DNA of 64,000 bases. Origin: Prevotella sp. UBA4330. Lineage in GTDB: Bacteria; Bacteroidota; Bacteroidia; Bacteroidales; Bacteroidaceae. Made by a program: the position numbers and the translations under genes. Positions 35,000 to 44,111 of the stretch are shown here, one piece after another. The notes beneath the pieces are model-generated. The model saw only the letters and a list, made by a program, of their open reading frames with translations. It was not told the origin of the DNA and did no database searches. Each line of letters opens with the position of its first letter. Position 1 is the stretch's first letter. The stretch lies in contig DGTS01000026.1 of the NCBI GenBank assembly GCA_002394385.1, positions 1 to 64,000 on the forward strand, read 5' to 3'.

Positions 35000-35028
35000 T
35001 ATTTTGTCATACAAATAGAAATATGAAC

Positions 35029-35036
35029 TAATTTTG
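35029..35036 (+). promoter_or_regulatory. TAATTTTG promoter box for susC
   Basis: A -7 box 126 bases before the ATG at 35163. A TTTG at 35003-35006 is 22 bases upstream, a little longer than usual, as in activator-dependent promoters. Confidence 0.6.
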
Positions 35037-35162
35037 CAGCGGAACAAAATGACTAAAAACTTAACGCCATTACAGTCTTTGCGAGATTTCACATGGTGAT
35101 ACCTAAATAAATAATGTAACTGAAAATTTCATACTTAATTTATCTTTATTAAACTAATTTTT

Positions 35163-38100
35163 ATGGATTTAAACCTTAGAAAAACAGCGCTCCTTGTGGG
35201 ATTGTGCTCCGTTGTCGGATTTGCCAGTCCTCTACAAGCATCGGCTGCCGACAATTCGGTGCAAGCCGTACAGCAGTCAAAGAAAGTGAGCGGCAACGTA
35301 AGCGATTCGCAGGGACCGCTTATCGGTGCCACTGTTATGGAGAAGGGTACAACGAACGGTACGGTTACCGACTTCGACGGTAACTTCGAACTCAACGTTA
35401 AGCCCGGTGCCACTCTTGTAGTTTCCTACATCGGCTATGTCGATCAGGAAGTTGTAGTAGGTAATCAGTCAACACTCAGCATCACATTGGCCGAGGAAGG
35501 TCATAACCTCAACGAGGTGGTGGTCATCGGTTACGGTACCCAGCGTCGCGAGGCAGTGACCGGTTCTGTTGTCAATGTGAACGGTGAGAAACTCAACCAG
35601 ATGGCGGCAACCAACGCTGCATACGCATTGCAGGGCCGCGTTGCCGGTGTCAACATGCAGCAGACATCGTCTCAGCCAGGTGCCGAGATGCAGATTCGCA
35701 TTCGTGGTCAGCGCTCGCTCAACGCCAGCAACGACCCTCTGATTGTGCTCGACGGAATACCATTCATGGGCAACCTTTCTGATATCAACCCGTCGGACAT
35801 CAAGAGCATGGACATCCTCAAGGATGCTTCTGCAACCGCTATCTACGGTAGCCGCGGTGCCAACGGCGTTATCATCATCACCACGGTGAAGGGTGCTATG
35901 GGCACTCCTGCCAAGGTTAGTTACAATGCTTACGTTGGTTTCAAGAAAGTGTTCCACAAGTATCCTATGATGAACAGCGCACAATATCAGAAGTTGCGCG
36001 ACTATGCGGGACAATACACCAACTCTCTCGACGAACCACAGGACGAGAACGGCAATCCGCTCTATGATACCGACTGGCAAGAGCTCTTCTATAAGACAGG
36101 TATAACACAGAGCCATGACGTAAGCGTTACTGGCGGTACCAACGGCGGAAGTTACAGTTTCGGTGCTGGTTACTATCGCGACGAGGCAGTTATCCCGACA
36201 CAGGGATACAGCCGCTACAGCATTCGCGGTAACTTCGACCAGAAAGTGGGCGACTGGTTCCGCTTCGGCTTGAGCACCAACACCAGTTACCGTTCTCAAG
36301 AGGGTGGCAACGTCGGACTTTACAACGTGCTCTCAAAGACTCCTATGATCAATCCTTATGCTGACGACGGCAGCCTGAAGCGCACTGTCGATATGCCTGT
36401 TGACGGCGGTCAGTATGTCTGGACAAAGGAGCGTCTTGAGGACCTGAGCCAACTCTACCTGCAGGAGAATAAGGGTATCGGTACTTACAACACTCTCTTC
36501 GCTGAGGTTAAGTGCCCATGGGTAGAAGGTCTTTCTTACCGTATTAATATCGGTCTCAACTACCGCACATCTAAGACCGGTACCTTCACCGGCACGGGTA
36601 TCAATGCCTCTAACCCCAACGAGCCTAACTCGGCATCTGTTCAGCAGACCATCACACGCAACTGGGCTGTCGAGAACATCCTTACTTACGACAAGACCTT
36701 CGCCGAGAAGCATCACATCAACCTCACCGGCCTGTTCTCTGCCGAGAAAACATACTACGAGCAGAACCACATGTCTGGTAAGAGCATTCCAGCAGAGTAC
36801 TTCCAGTACTTCCAGATTGGTGCTGCCGAGCAAGACCTCGCTGTGAACCCCAACAACCAGAACTACTGGCGCAGCGGACTCATCTCATGGATGGGACGTG
36901 CAATGTACGACTACGACAACAAGTACATGCTCTCTGTTGCCTTCCGTTCTGATGCTTCTTCACGTCTGGCAAAGGGACACCAGTGGCACACTTATCCAGC
37001 CGTTTCTGCTGGTTGGAACATCGCCCGTGAGGAGTTCATGAAGAGCCTGCCTTGGATAGACAACCTGAAACTGCGCGTTGGTTACGGTGAGACCTCTAAC
37101 CAGAGTATCAATCCTTACTCAACCCTCGGTGCACTGAGCACAAAGGTTTACAACTTCGGTTCTACAAATGCTACAGGTTACTATGTTTCTACTCTGCCTA
37201 ACCCCGAACTGGGATGGGAGTACAGTTCTACATGGAACTTCGGTCTCGACTACTCGTTCCTCAATGGACGCATCTACGGTACGTTCGAGTATTACATTCA
37301 GAACACTCACGACCTTCTGCTCAGCGTCAATCTGCCTCCTACATCAGGTGTGGGCAGTTACATGGCTAACATCGGTAAAACACGCAACAAGGGTTTCGAG
37401 TTCTCTCTCAACGGCATCATCATCGACAACAAGAACGGATGGAACTGGGAGGCTGGTATCAACCTCTATGCCAACCGTAACAAACTGGTTGAACTGGCAT
37501 CAGGTGCCGACCGCGATGTTAACAACCGCTGGTTCGTCGGTCATCCAATCGATGTAATCTACGACTATAAGAATATTGGCCTCTGGCAGGAAGCCGACGA
37601 CGTTCCTGTTGTTAAGGACGGCGAGGAGACATCACTGCTCCAGGTGCTCGAACCAGGTGGAAATGTTGGTATGATCAGGGTGGAATATACTGGCGAATAC
37701 GACGAGAATGGTGTTCCTGTACGTCAGATAAACACCGACGACCGTCAGGTGATGGATATGGAGCCCGACCTCATGGGAGGTTTCAACACCACAGTGGCTT
37801 ACAAGGGCTTCGACATCACAGTGCTCGGCGCATTCCAGATTGGTGGTAAACTCATCAGTGCCATCCACTCTTCTAACGGTTATCTGAACATGCTCAGCGG
37901 TCGTCGCGGACAACTCGACGTTGACTACTGGACAGAGGAGAACACCGGTGCCAAGTACCCGAAACCAGGTGGAATGTCAAGCAACGACAACCCGATCTAC
38001 GGTTCTACTCTCGGTTACTTCAACGCTGGCTACCTGAAGGTGCGCGCCATCACACTGGGCTACAACTTCGAGAACATCAAGGCAGTGAAGAACCTCGGCA

Positions 38101-38324
38101 TCAGCCGTCTGCGTGCTTACTTCACCGTTCAGAATCCGTTCGTGCTCTTCTCTCCGTACAACAACGAGTGCGGTCTTGACCCAGAGACAAACACCCTGAG
38201 TAACAACGGCGGTTCAATGGCAGTAACAATGGATGGTTACAAGGGCTCGCACAAGATTCCTGTGATTGGTTACAACACCCCATCTACTCGCAACTTCCTG
38301 TTCGGTATTAATTTAACATTCTAA
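35163..38324 (+). CDS. susC: SusC/RagA-family TonB-dependent outer membrane transporter
   Basis: The protein has 1053 residues and a signal peptide (ALLVGLCSVVGFASPLQASA). A carboxypeptidase-like domain (VSGNVSDSQGPLIGATVMEK) is followed by a TonB box region (NEVVVIGYGTQ), a plug domain (IRIRGQRSLNASNDPLIVLD, SATAIYGSRGANGVIIITT) and a barrel ending RNFLFGINLTF. With the SusD partner 14 bases downstream it imports oligosaccharides across the outer membrane. The nearby glucuronoyl esterase and GH67 remnant suggest glucuronoxylan-derived substrates. Confidence 0.96.
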   Translation: MDLNLRKTALLVGLCSVVGFASPLQASAADNSVQAVQQSKKVSGNVSDSQGPLIGATVMEKGTTNGTVTDFDGNFELNVKPGATLVVSYIGYVDQEVVVGNQSTLSITLAEEGHNLNEVVVIGYGTQRREAVTGSVVNVNGEKLNQMAATNAAYALQGRVAGVNMQQTSSQPGAEMQIRIRGQRSLNASNDPLIVLDGIPFMGNLSDINPSDIKSMDILKDASATAIYGSRGANGVIIITTVKGAMGTPAKVSYNAYVGFKKVFHKYPMMNSAQYQKLRDYAGQYTNSLDEPQDENGNPLYDTDWQELFYKTGITQSHDVSVTGGTNGGSYSFGAGYYRDEAVIPTQGYSRYSIRGNFDQKVGDWFRFGLSTNTSYRSQEGGNVGLYNVLSKTPMINPYADDGSLKRTVDMPVDGGQYVWTKERLEDLSQLYLQENKGIGTYNTLFAEVKCPWVEGLSYRINIGLNYRTSKTGTFTGTGINASNPNEPNSASVQQTITRNWAVENILTYDKTFAEKHHINLTGLFSAEKTYYEQNHMSGKSIPAEYFQYFQIGAAEQDLAVNPNNQNYWRSGLISWMGRAMYDYDNKYMLSVAFRSDASSRLAKGHQWHTYPAVSAGWNIAREEFMKSLPWIDNLKLRVGYGETSNQSINPYSTLGALSTKVYNFGSTNATGYYVSTLPNPELGWEYSSTWNFGLDYSFLNGRIYGTFEYYIQNTHDLLLSVNLPPTSGVGSYMANIGKTRNKGFEFSLNGIIIDNKNGWNWEAGINLYANRNKLVELASGADRDVNNRWFVGHPIDVIYDYKNIGLWQEADDVPVVKDGEETSLLQVLEPGGNVGMIRVEYTGEYDENGVPVRQINTDDRQVMDMEPDLMGGFNTTVAYKGFDITVLGAFQIGGKLISAIHSSNGYLNMLSGRRGQLDVDYWTEENTGAKYPKPGGMSSNDNPIYGSTLGYFNAGYLKVRAITLGYNFENIKAVKNLGISRLRAYFTVQNPFVLFSPYNNECGLDPETNTLSNNGGSMAVTMDGYKGSHKIPVIGYNTPSTRNFLFGINLTF

Positions 38325-38338
38325 AAATGTAGGGAATT

Positions 38339-40357
38339 ATGAAAAGCTTAATAAATAAAATCAAAACTGTTGGATTAGCATCACTGGGACTGGCGATGCT
38401 CTGGTCTTGCTCTGAAGTGCTTGACGAGACTCCGCGTAGCATCTATGACCCAGGTTTCTTCCAGACAGACAAGGGTATTGAAGGCGGTCTTACATCGCTC
38501 TATTCTCACCTGCGCAACGTTTACGGCAACGGTTACTATATGAATATTCAGGAGACAGGTACCGATGAATATACTTACGGACAGAGTGCCGACGGCAACT
38601 TCAAGGATGCCGACCTCTCTGGCGCTGGCTCCCTTACTTCTTCAAGCAGCCGTTCAGATGTGCTGTGGAACAATGTTTTCACTTATATAAACACCGCCAG
38701 CGGTATCATCGAGAATGCTGTTGCTGCAGGCATCGACGAGTCAAAGATCTCAGAGGCACGTTTCTTCCGTGCATTCGACTATTTCAATCTTGTTCGCACC
38801 TTCGGTGGTGTGCCACTTGACTTCGGTTCTGGCGAGCTGGCGTTCAATGCTACTCCTTCGCGTACATCTGTTCGTAACACCGTACCAGAGGTTTACACCA
38901 AGGCCATCTTCCCTGACCTGATTATCGCTGTGGCTAATCTTCCCGAGACTCCACGTACAACAGGTGCTGTGACAAAGACTGTTGCACGCAAGTATCTTGC
39001 TGAGGCTTACCTGACTTACGCATGGTGGCTTGAGAACCCGAAGAATATTCCTACTTACCCAGAATGCTCACGCGTTGACCCAGATGGTCATGATGCAGCA
39101 TGGTATTTCCAGCAGGCATACGACATTGCAGTAGAGGCTATCCAGAACCCTGGACCATACGGACTCTGCGAGACATTCTACGACCTCACCACTTACGCCA
39201 ACGAGCGTAACAAGGAGATGCTGCTTTGGGCAGATCACACTGCTGACAGCGAGCTCTTCAACGGTGCTGCTGACCAACCTTCCAGCAACCGCAGTTCATA
39301 CGGATGGGCAAACGGTACAACGCCAGACAACTTTGCAGGATGGATGTCAGCATGGAACTATCCTAACATGCAGATGAGCGATGCTGAAGGCAACTCCATT
39401 GCTCCTGTTCAGCGCGAGGCTATCCAGCCGTTAGGTCGTCCTTGGACACGTATGGCTCCAACCATCGACGCTATCGAGAACTTCACCGACAAGGACAAGG
39501 ATTCTCGCTATGACGCTTCATTCACAACAGTGTTCCACGGCAACTGGCACTATGGTGCTAATGCAGACGTAGAATATGTTGTGGGCAACGACGGGAACCC
39601 CATTCAGAAGGGTGGCATAATACTCCGCTTCCTCGACGAGGAACCTTCAACAGCCATCAGTTATCCTTCATCTAACAAAAACGACAAGTCGAAGGTGGGT
39701 GCTGGTACACTGGCAGGTTACAGCGAGTATGTTATCGGTCCGGAGGGCATCAGCCGTCTGCGCTACCCGATTCTTTATAAGATTGGTATGGGTCCGATGA
39801 ACACCGTTGATGCTAATGGTAACAAGCAACTCGGTTCGCCTAACGGAATGAACTCTCGTCCATACTATATCGCCAAGTTCTCCGAACTTTACCTCATCGC
39901 TGCCGAGGCTGCCGTTAAGGGCGCTTCAACACAGGGCGGCTACAGCGCTCGCGAACTCGTCAACGTGCTGCGTGCCCGTGCTGGCAAGTGGACTCACAAG
40001 GTGAACGGCGACAATGAGTATTGCGAGGCACTTGCAGTGCCCGAGGATCACAGTGCTGAACTCGTGGCTGCTACACCTGCAACCATCACAATCGACTATA
40101 TTCTTGATGAGCGCATGCGCGAATACTTCGGCGAGGGACTCCGTTGGTTCGACCTCACACGTACACAGACCTGGGCAGAGAAGGCAGGCACCTACCGCAT
40201 CGGCGGCTCCAGCCAGACCTCTCACACACCAGAGACTGTTACACGTAACATCCCCGACGGCTACTATCTGCGTCCTATCCCGCAGACAACCATCGATGCT
40301 TTCGAGATGTCTGAGGATGAGCGCGTTGCTTATCAGAACCCTGCATATAGAAACTAA
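38339..40357 (+). CDS. susD: SusD/RagB-family surface glycan-binding lipoprotein
   Basis: The protein has 672 residues. The lipobox is LAMLWSC, followed by SEVLDETPRSIYDPGFFQTD. SusD signature stretches include EARFFRAFDYFNLVRTFGGV, RKYLAEAYLTYAW, YIAKFSELYLIAAEAAVKGA and a C-terminal DERMREYFGEGLRWFDLTRT. It binds oligosaccharides and acts as the lid of the SusC transporter. It lies 14 bases after susC. A large hairpin follows. Confidence 0.96.
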   Translation: MKSLINKIKTVGLASLGLAMLWSCSEVLDETPRSIYDPGFFQTDKGIEGGLTSLYSHLRNVYGNGYYMNIQETGTDEYTYGQSADGNFKDADLSGAGSLTSSSSRSDVLWNNVFTYINTASGIIENAVAAGIDESKISEARFFRAFDYFNLVRTFGGVPLDFGSGELAFNATPSRTSVRNTVPEVYTKAIFPDLIIAVANLPETPRTTGAVTKTVARKYLAEAYLTYAWWLENPKNIPTYPECSRVDPDGHDAAWYFQQAYDIAVEAIQNPGPYGLCETFYDLTTYANERNKEMLLWADHTADSELFNGAADQPSSNRSSYGWANGTTPDNFAGWMSAWNYPNMQMSDAEGNSIAPVQREAIQPLGRPWTRMAPTIDAIENFTDKDKDSRYDASFTTVFHGNWHYGANADVEYVVGNDGNPIQKGGIILRFLDEEPSTAISYPSSNKNDKSKVGAGTLAGYSEYVIGPEGISRLRYPILYKIGMGPMNTVDANGNKQLGSPNGMNSRPYYIAKFSELYLIAAEAAVKGASTQGGYSARELVNVLRARAGKWTHKVNGDNEYCEALAVPEDHSAELVAATPATITIDYILDERMREYFGEGLRWFDLTRTQTWAEKAGTYRIGGSSQTSHTPETVTRNIPDGYYLRPIPQTTIDAFEMSEDERVAYQNPAYRN

Positions 40358-40366
40358 TAAATAAAA

Positions 40367-40453
40367 GCCTACCCAAGCCCTCCCAAAGGGAGGGATGTTC
40401 TGGAGTCAGTCAAATTCCTATACATCCCTCCCTTTGGGATGGCTTGGGTGGGC
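40367..40453. repeat. 32-base near-perfect inverted repeat between susD and next gene
   Basis: The left arm at 40367-40398 and the right arm at 40422-40453 pair at 30 of 32 positions (core CCCTCCCAAAGGGAGGG). Its sequence belongs to the GC-rich palindromic element type. In RNA it forms a strong hairpin that could attenuate transcription or protect the susCD message. Confidence 0.75.
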
Positions 40454-40469
40454 TTCTCCTTAATTCATT

Positions 40470-41642
40470 ATGAAATCATTTCTCACTCTTGCCCTGCTTA
40501 TTGTTAGTTCGTTGTCGGTCTATCCTGCCGACGGCGACTCTTGCTTGTGGCTCCGTTTCGACCGCAACGGCATCAGTGCGCAGGCATCTGTAGAGACTAT
40601 AGGCACCGAGATGCTCGACAACGTGCAACGGTCAACGGTAGAAATAGCCGTCGCCGAGTTGCGCGACAACTGGACAGGAGCCCCTATCACGTTACAGATA
40701 GTTAAGGACACCACACATAAGAACGGCTACTTCAAAGTAGAGAAACTTCCCAACGACCACCAAGGTACAACACTCCCCCTCGGGGGAGACGGAGAGGGGT
40801 TTGACCGAATCTTCATCACGTCAGGCTCTGCAAGCGGACTCCTCTACGGTGCTTATTTCATTCTGCGTTCGCAGGCTATGGGCGACGGTTGTCTCTGCAA
40901 AACTCTCGGCAACGAGGATGTCATTGAGCAGGAACCCGCCTACCAGCACCGACTTGTGAAGATAGACCTTGCATCACTTCCCCAACAACTGTCACTGAAA
41001 AACCTTGCCCGCGCCTTTGCCTCCATCGGCATCAACGGCATCGTGATAACAGACAAATCACCCAATCAAAATTCAAAGTTCAAAGTTCCAAGTTCAAAGT
41101 TTCAAGTTCAAAGTTCAAAGTTTCAAGCCCTTTTTGCTCCATATCAGATTGAATTGCTTAGCGATACCGACACTCAAGACATCACAACCATTGACATCAG
41201 ACAGCGCAACCCGCTCCATCTCCAATATTTAGCACCCCTTTGGCAGATACCCGCTCGACCCGAAGGCGCTCTTTCACCAAGCAGAGCGACTGAAAGAACA
41301 CCCGACACCAGCACCAACAGTTCACTATGCTGCTATGCCATCGCAGCCATAACGCAGAATCCTTTCTCTTCCCTCAATCTCTATGCCTTCGGCCGCATGG
41401 CGTGGATGCCTCAGATTGTTAAAGAGAGGGTAGCCTTCGAGTGGCTGGCGCAGACGTTCACCGAGAACCCCTTGTTTGTCATCCCCATGCGTGACGTGCT
41501 GATGAAAAGCGCCACCCCAACACCGGCAGACATCGAGAACTTCATTTCCATCTGGCACCAGATGGAGAGGGTGGTCTCTCCCAGGCAGTATTCTCTTGTC
41601 GAGGAGATGCTTGAGCGCCAACTCGAAGATGCCATCGACTGA
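40470..41642 (+). CDS. Degenerate GH67 alpha-glucuronidase lacking the catalytic core
   Basis: The protein has 390 residues; GH67 enzymes usually have about 650-700. The signal peptide is followed by CLWLRFDRN (family N-terminal strand), SGLLYGAYFILR, ARAFASIGINGIVITD (start of the TIM barrel), HLQYLAPLW and LYAFGRMAWMPQIVKERVAF (end of the barrel). The stretch between, which holds the three acidic catalytic residues in active enzymes, is missing. Two repeat elements are inserted in frame at residues about 101-111 and 201-219. It probably cannot cleave glucuronosyl linkages; it may be a decaying gene or a binding protein. The reading frame is open throughout. Confidence 0.72.
   Translation: MKSFLTLALLIVSSLSVYPADGDSCLWLRFDRNGISAQASVETIGTEMLDNVQRSTVEIAVAELRDNWTGAPITLQIVKDTTHKNGYFKVEKLPNDHQGTTLPLGGDGEGFDRIFITSGSASGLLYGAYFILRSQAMGDGCLCKTLGNEDVIEQEPAYQHRLVKIDLASLPQQLSLKNLARAFASIGINGIVITDKSPNQNSKFKVPSSKFQVQSSKFQALFAPYQIELLSDTDTQDITTIDIRQRNPLHLQYLAPLWQIPARPEGALSPSRATERTPDTSTNSSLCCYAIAAITQNPFSSLNLYAFGRMAWMPQIVKERVAFEWLAQTFTENPLFVIPMRDVLMKSATPTPADIENFISIWHQMERVVSPRQYSLVEEMLERQLEDAID
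40771..40803. repeat. GC-rich palindromic element inside the GH67 remnant
   Basis: CTCCCCCTCGGGGGAG at 40773-40788 plus GGAGAGGGG reads in frame as LPLGGDGEG. Confidence 0.7.
41069..41127. repeat. TTCAAAGTTCAAAGTT word array inside the GH67 remnant
   Basis: About seven copies of an 8-9 base word (TTCAAAGTT, TTCCAAGTT, TTTCAAGTT) read in frame as SKFKVPSSKFQVQSSKFQ. Confidence 0.75.
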
Positions 41643-41708
41643 CCAAAATAGGCTGTTTTACTTTGCAAAATAGGCTATTTTACTTTGCAATATAGGCTAT
41701 TTTACTTT
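41642..41708. repeat. Three-unit tandem array, exact 22-base period, family AATAGGCTATT
   Basis: TAGGCT occurs at 41649, 41671 and 41693; the unit is GCAAAATAGGCTATTTTAC plus TTT. The core AATAGGCTATT is palindromic. It starts directly at the stop codon of the GH67 remnant. The same family, inverted, is at 57961-58022. Confidence 0.8.
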
Positions 41709-41712
41709 TCTA

Positions 41713-41827
41713 TTGTCTCATTCTCGTGTGGAATTTTAGCAGCCCAGATATTTTTGTTTACCGAAATATATATTATGTTTTTTGAGACATTTCAAAATGC
41801 TGAAACGTCGCTTTTTCTCTAATTTTG
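41713..41827 (+). promoter_or_regulatory. TGAGACAT operator and TAATTTTG promoter for the second PUL unit
   Basis: TTGTCTCA (inverted) at 41713-41720, TGAGACAT at 41783-41790 and the -7 box TAATTTTG at 41820-41827. The 29-base gap between TGAGACAT and the box is identical to that before susC. The gene starts 50 bases downstream at 41878. Confidence 0.7.
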
Positions 41828-41877
41828 TGGCAACAATCATTGAAAAATCTATGTTTAATATCTAAAACTAAACCATT

Positions 41878-43899
41878 ATGAAAAAAGTCTATTCCTTATT
41901 ATTATTTATGCTAATGGCGTTTGCTGTCGGCAGTTATGCGCAGGGTGAGGAACTCGCGCTCTCTCCTGGCTGGAACTGTAGCAAGGACGTGTCTTACGAA
42001 GGTCCGAGTTATCCAGCCTCAATCACCATGAAGGCAGGCGACAATTATGTTTACGCCAATCAGTCCATCAACGCCGACGACTTCACCGGTTATAAGATCG
42101 TTTTCGGCGAGGCAGTGGCTGAGGGACAGTTGCTGCTCACTATCGAAGGCGACCACATGACGAAAATCAGTCAGCCGGTGGCTGCCGGAACTACAGAACT
42201 TAGCGGAACTTTCGAGGACATTGAGTTCGCCGAGGACGATGAAGGCAACATCGACCGTACCATCTCACGTCTTGCCTTGCAGAATGCAAGTGGGGCAGAG
42301 TTGACTTTCACCATCACCAGTTTCACTCTTCTCACCGAGGAGGGCGAGGAGGTGCAGCCGTCGCTTGCTGCCAACACAAAGTTCAGTTGGTCAACGTGGA
42401 AGAACGAGCCGCAGTGCACCATCGTTCCTGTAGATGCAACGGCAGTGGAGGTGTGGAAGTTCGGCCAGTGGGGCACTCTCGCTCACAACTTCGGTGCCAA
42501 CATCACACCGGGCAGGGACGAGATACACCGCTTCACCGTTACCAGCAGCCAGCCATTCCCCGCAGATTTCCAGTGGAAGGTTATTCGTGGCTCTGTCGAT
42601 GAAGACGCCTCTTATCCGGGTGCTTTCCCCGTGGGCGAGACATCTGTAACGCTCGAACTCACCGAGGACAACATCAAGAAGAGTACTGAAGACGCCATCG
42701 ACTACTTCACTGGCGTTGCCATTCAGTGTGTTAACTCTGGCGTGCTGCCCACCGACGTGAAGATGTTCTATGAGGTTGCTTACGGCAATGGTGTCATCAC
42801 ACGCGAACAACTGCCTATAAAGGTGGGCTCGTACGGCAGCCATGCCGAGATTATCGACCCCAACCCGTCAATGGAGCAGGGCGAGAACGGTCTGCCCGTC
42901 CGCGTGAATATCCCTGGCAACTGGGGCGACGTGAAACTCTGGAAAGAGGCGTTCAGCGCAGCCGACTATGTGGGTTATAAGATAGAACTGGCAGAGAAGC
43001 CCAACGACGGCGACCTGCAGATTTACTACCGCACGGCAACCCACGGCAACGAGGGTGGCGTTTATGTGCCCTGGGAGACCAACGAAGAGCAGAAGTGCGA
43101 GGTTTCGGAGGACGGAACCATCATGACTGGCGAGTTCGACCTTGACAAACTGGAGGACGACATCGACGTGCAGCGCTTTGCATTGCAGAACCGCACTGGC
43201 AACCAGGTGAGTGTGGTTATTAAGAATGTGTGGCTGATGACCGAGGAAGGCGAGTATGTCGAGACCGCTGGTCTTACCGCCGACGGATGGAATGCCGCTA
43301 CGTTCCTGCCCGTGGGTGGCAGTTACGACGAGGACGGCAACATCTGGGATGCATACGTTAAGTTCAATGCCGCCAACGATTATCTCGGCACATACAGTGG
43401 CACTGTAGAGGCAGGCACACACCACAGACTCACTTTCTACACCGCCGAGCCGCTTCCCGCCTCAATCATTCCTATCTGCCAGAACATCGGTTTCGATGCC
43501 GACTTCAATTGGACTTTCGAGGATGTTTACATCGAGTCTGAGGGTGCAGAGACCACTGAGTTCACGGTGAACGTGGCAAGAGATTACAACAGTCTCTACC
43601 TCCGCTATGTAGGTGAGCCACAGAGCAGCAAGAACAACATCCAGCGCAAGGAAGGCGAAGAGGAAGACGGTGCTCTGATGGTGCGTTTCACCAAGATTAT
43701 ACGTGACGTTGTTGAGGGCGAGATGGAAGTGCCTACAGCCATCAACGGTGTTCAGAGCGATGCCAACGTGAGTGTTGCCACACGTCAGTTCTTCAATGCT
43801 GCCGGTGTAGAGTTGGCACAGCCAGGCCGTGGCGTGACAATCGTCCGCGAGACTCTGAGCGACGGCACCGTTCGTTCACATAAAGTGATTCGTAAGTAA
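41878..43899 (+). CDS. Secreted carbohydrate-binding-like protein with T9SS-type tail
   Basis: The protein has 673 residues and a signal peptide (KVYSLLLFMLMAFAVGSYAQ). At least two beta-sandwich modules of about 150 residues are visible: one near 25-155 (ADDFTGYKIVFGEAVAEG, ISRLALQNASGAELTF) and one near 325-465 (AADYVGYKIELAEKPNDGDL, QRFALQNRTGNQVSV). The C-terminus (FFNAAGVELAQPGRGVTIVR, then SHKVIRK) looks like a type A T9SS sorting tail. No catalytic motif is seen. Probably a surface glycan-binding protein, in the place of SusE/SusF-type proteins. It heads the second transcription unit of the locus. Confidence 0.72.
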   Translation: MKKVYSLLLFMLMAFAVGSYAQGEELALSPGWNCSKDVSYEGPSYPASITMKAGDNYVYANQSINADDFTGYKIVFGEAVAEGQLLLTIEGDHMTKISQPVAAGTTELSGTFEDIEFAEDDEGNIDRTISRLALQNASGAELTFTITSFTLLTEEGEEVQPSLAANTKFSWSTWKNEPQCTIVPVDATAVEVWKFGQWGTLAHNFGANITPGRDEIHRFTVTSSQPFPADFQWKVIRGSVDEDASYPGAFPVGETSVTLELTEDNIKKSTEDAIDYFTGVAIQCVNSGVLPTDVKMFYEVAYGNGVITREQLPIKVGSYGSHAEIIDPNPSMEQGENGLPVRVNIPGNWGDVKLWKEAFSAADYVGYKIELAEKPNDGDLQIYYRTATHGNEGGVYVPWETNEEQKCEVSEDGTIMTGEFDLDKLEDDIDVQRFALQNRTGNQVSVVIKNVWLMTEEGEYVETAGLTADGWNAATFLPVGGSYDEDGNIWDAYVKFNAANDYLGTYSGTVEAGTHHRLTFYTAEPLPASIIPICQNIGFDADFNWTFEDVYIESEGAETTEFTVNVARDYNSLYLRYVGEPQSSKNNIQRKEGEEEDGALMVRFTKIIRDVVEGEMEVPTAINGVQSDANVSVATRQFFNAAGVELAQPGRGVTIVRETLSDGTVRSHKVIRK

Positions 43900-43901
43900 A
43901 A

Positions 43902-44108
43902 CCCCTACCCCGACCCTCCCCGAGGGGAGGGGGGGTGGGGAGTTTATGAGTTATGGAGTTAAGACAATACCTTTTGAAGTGTCGGATTCCATCATGACAT
44001 GTTAATCATACTATTGTCTAAACTCTGAAACTTCCAAACTCACGAACTTAAAAACTTCCAAACTTAAAAACTCCCAAACTTAAAAACTTAAAACTTCCAA
44101 ACTCTTAA
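43902..44108. repeat. Palindromic element plus CTTCCAAACTTAAAA word array
   Basis: The gap holds CCCTCCCCGAGGGGAGGG directly after the stop. A left arm of GAGTT words around AAGACAATA (about 43938-43970) is imperfectly complementary to a right arm with TATTGTCTAAACTCTGAAAC (44012-44031). Then ACTTCCAAACTTAAAAA-type words repeat up to the next ATG. Confidence 0.65.
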
Positions 44109-44111
44109 AAT

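Noticed and set aside
41069..41127. Possible diversity-generating retroelement target
   Set aside because: The variable-looking words are simple repeats, and no reverse transcriptase or template repeat is present.
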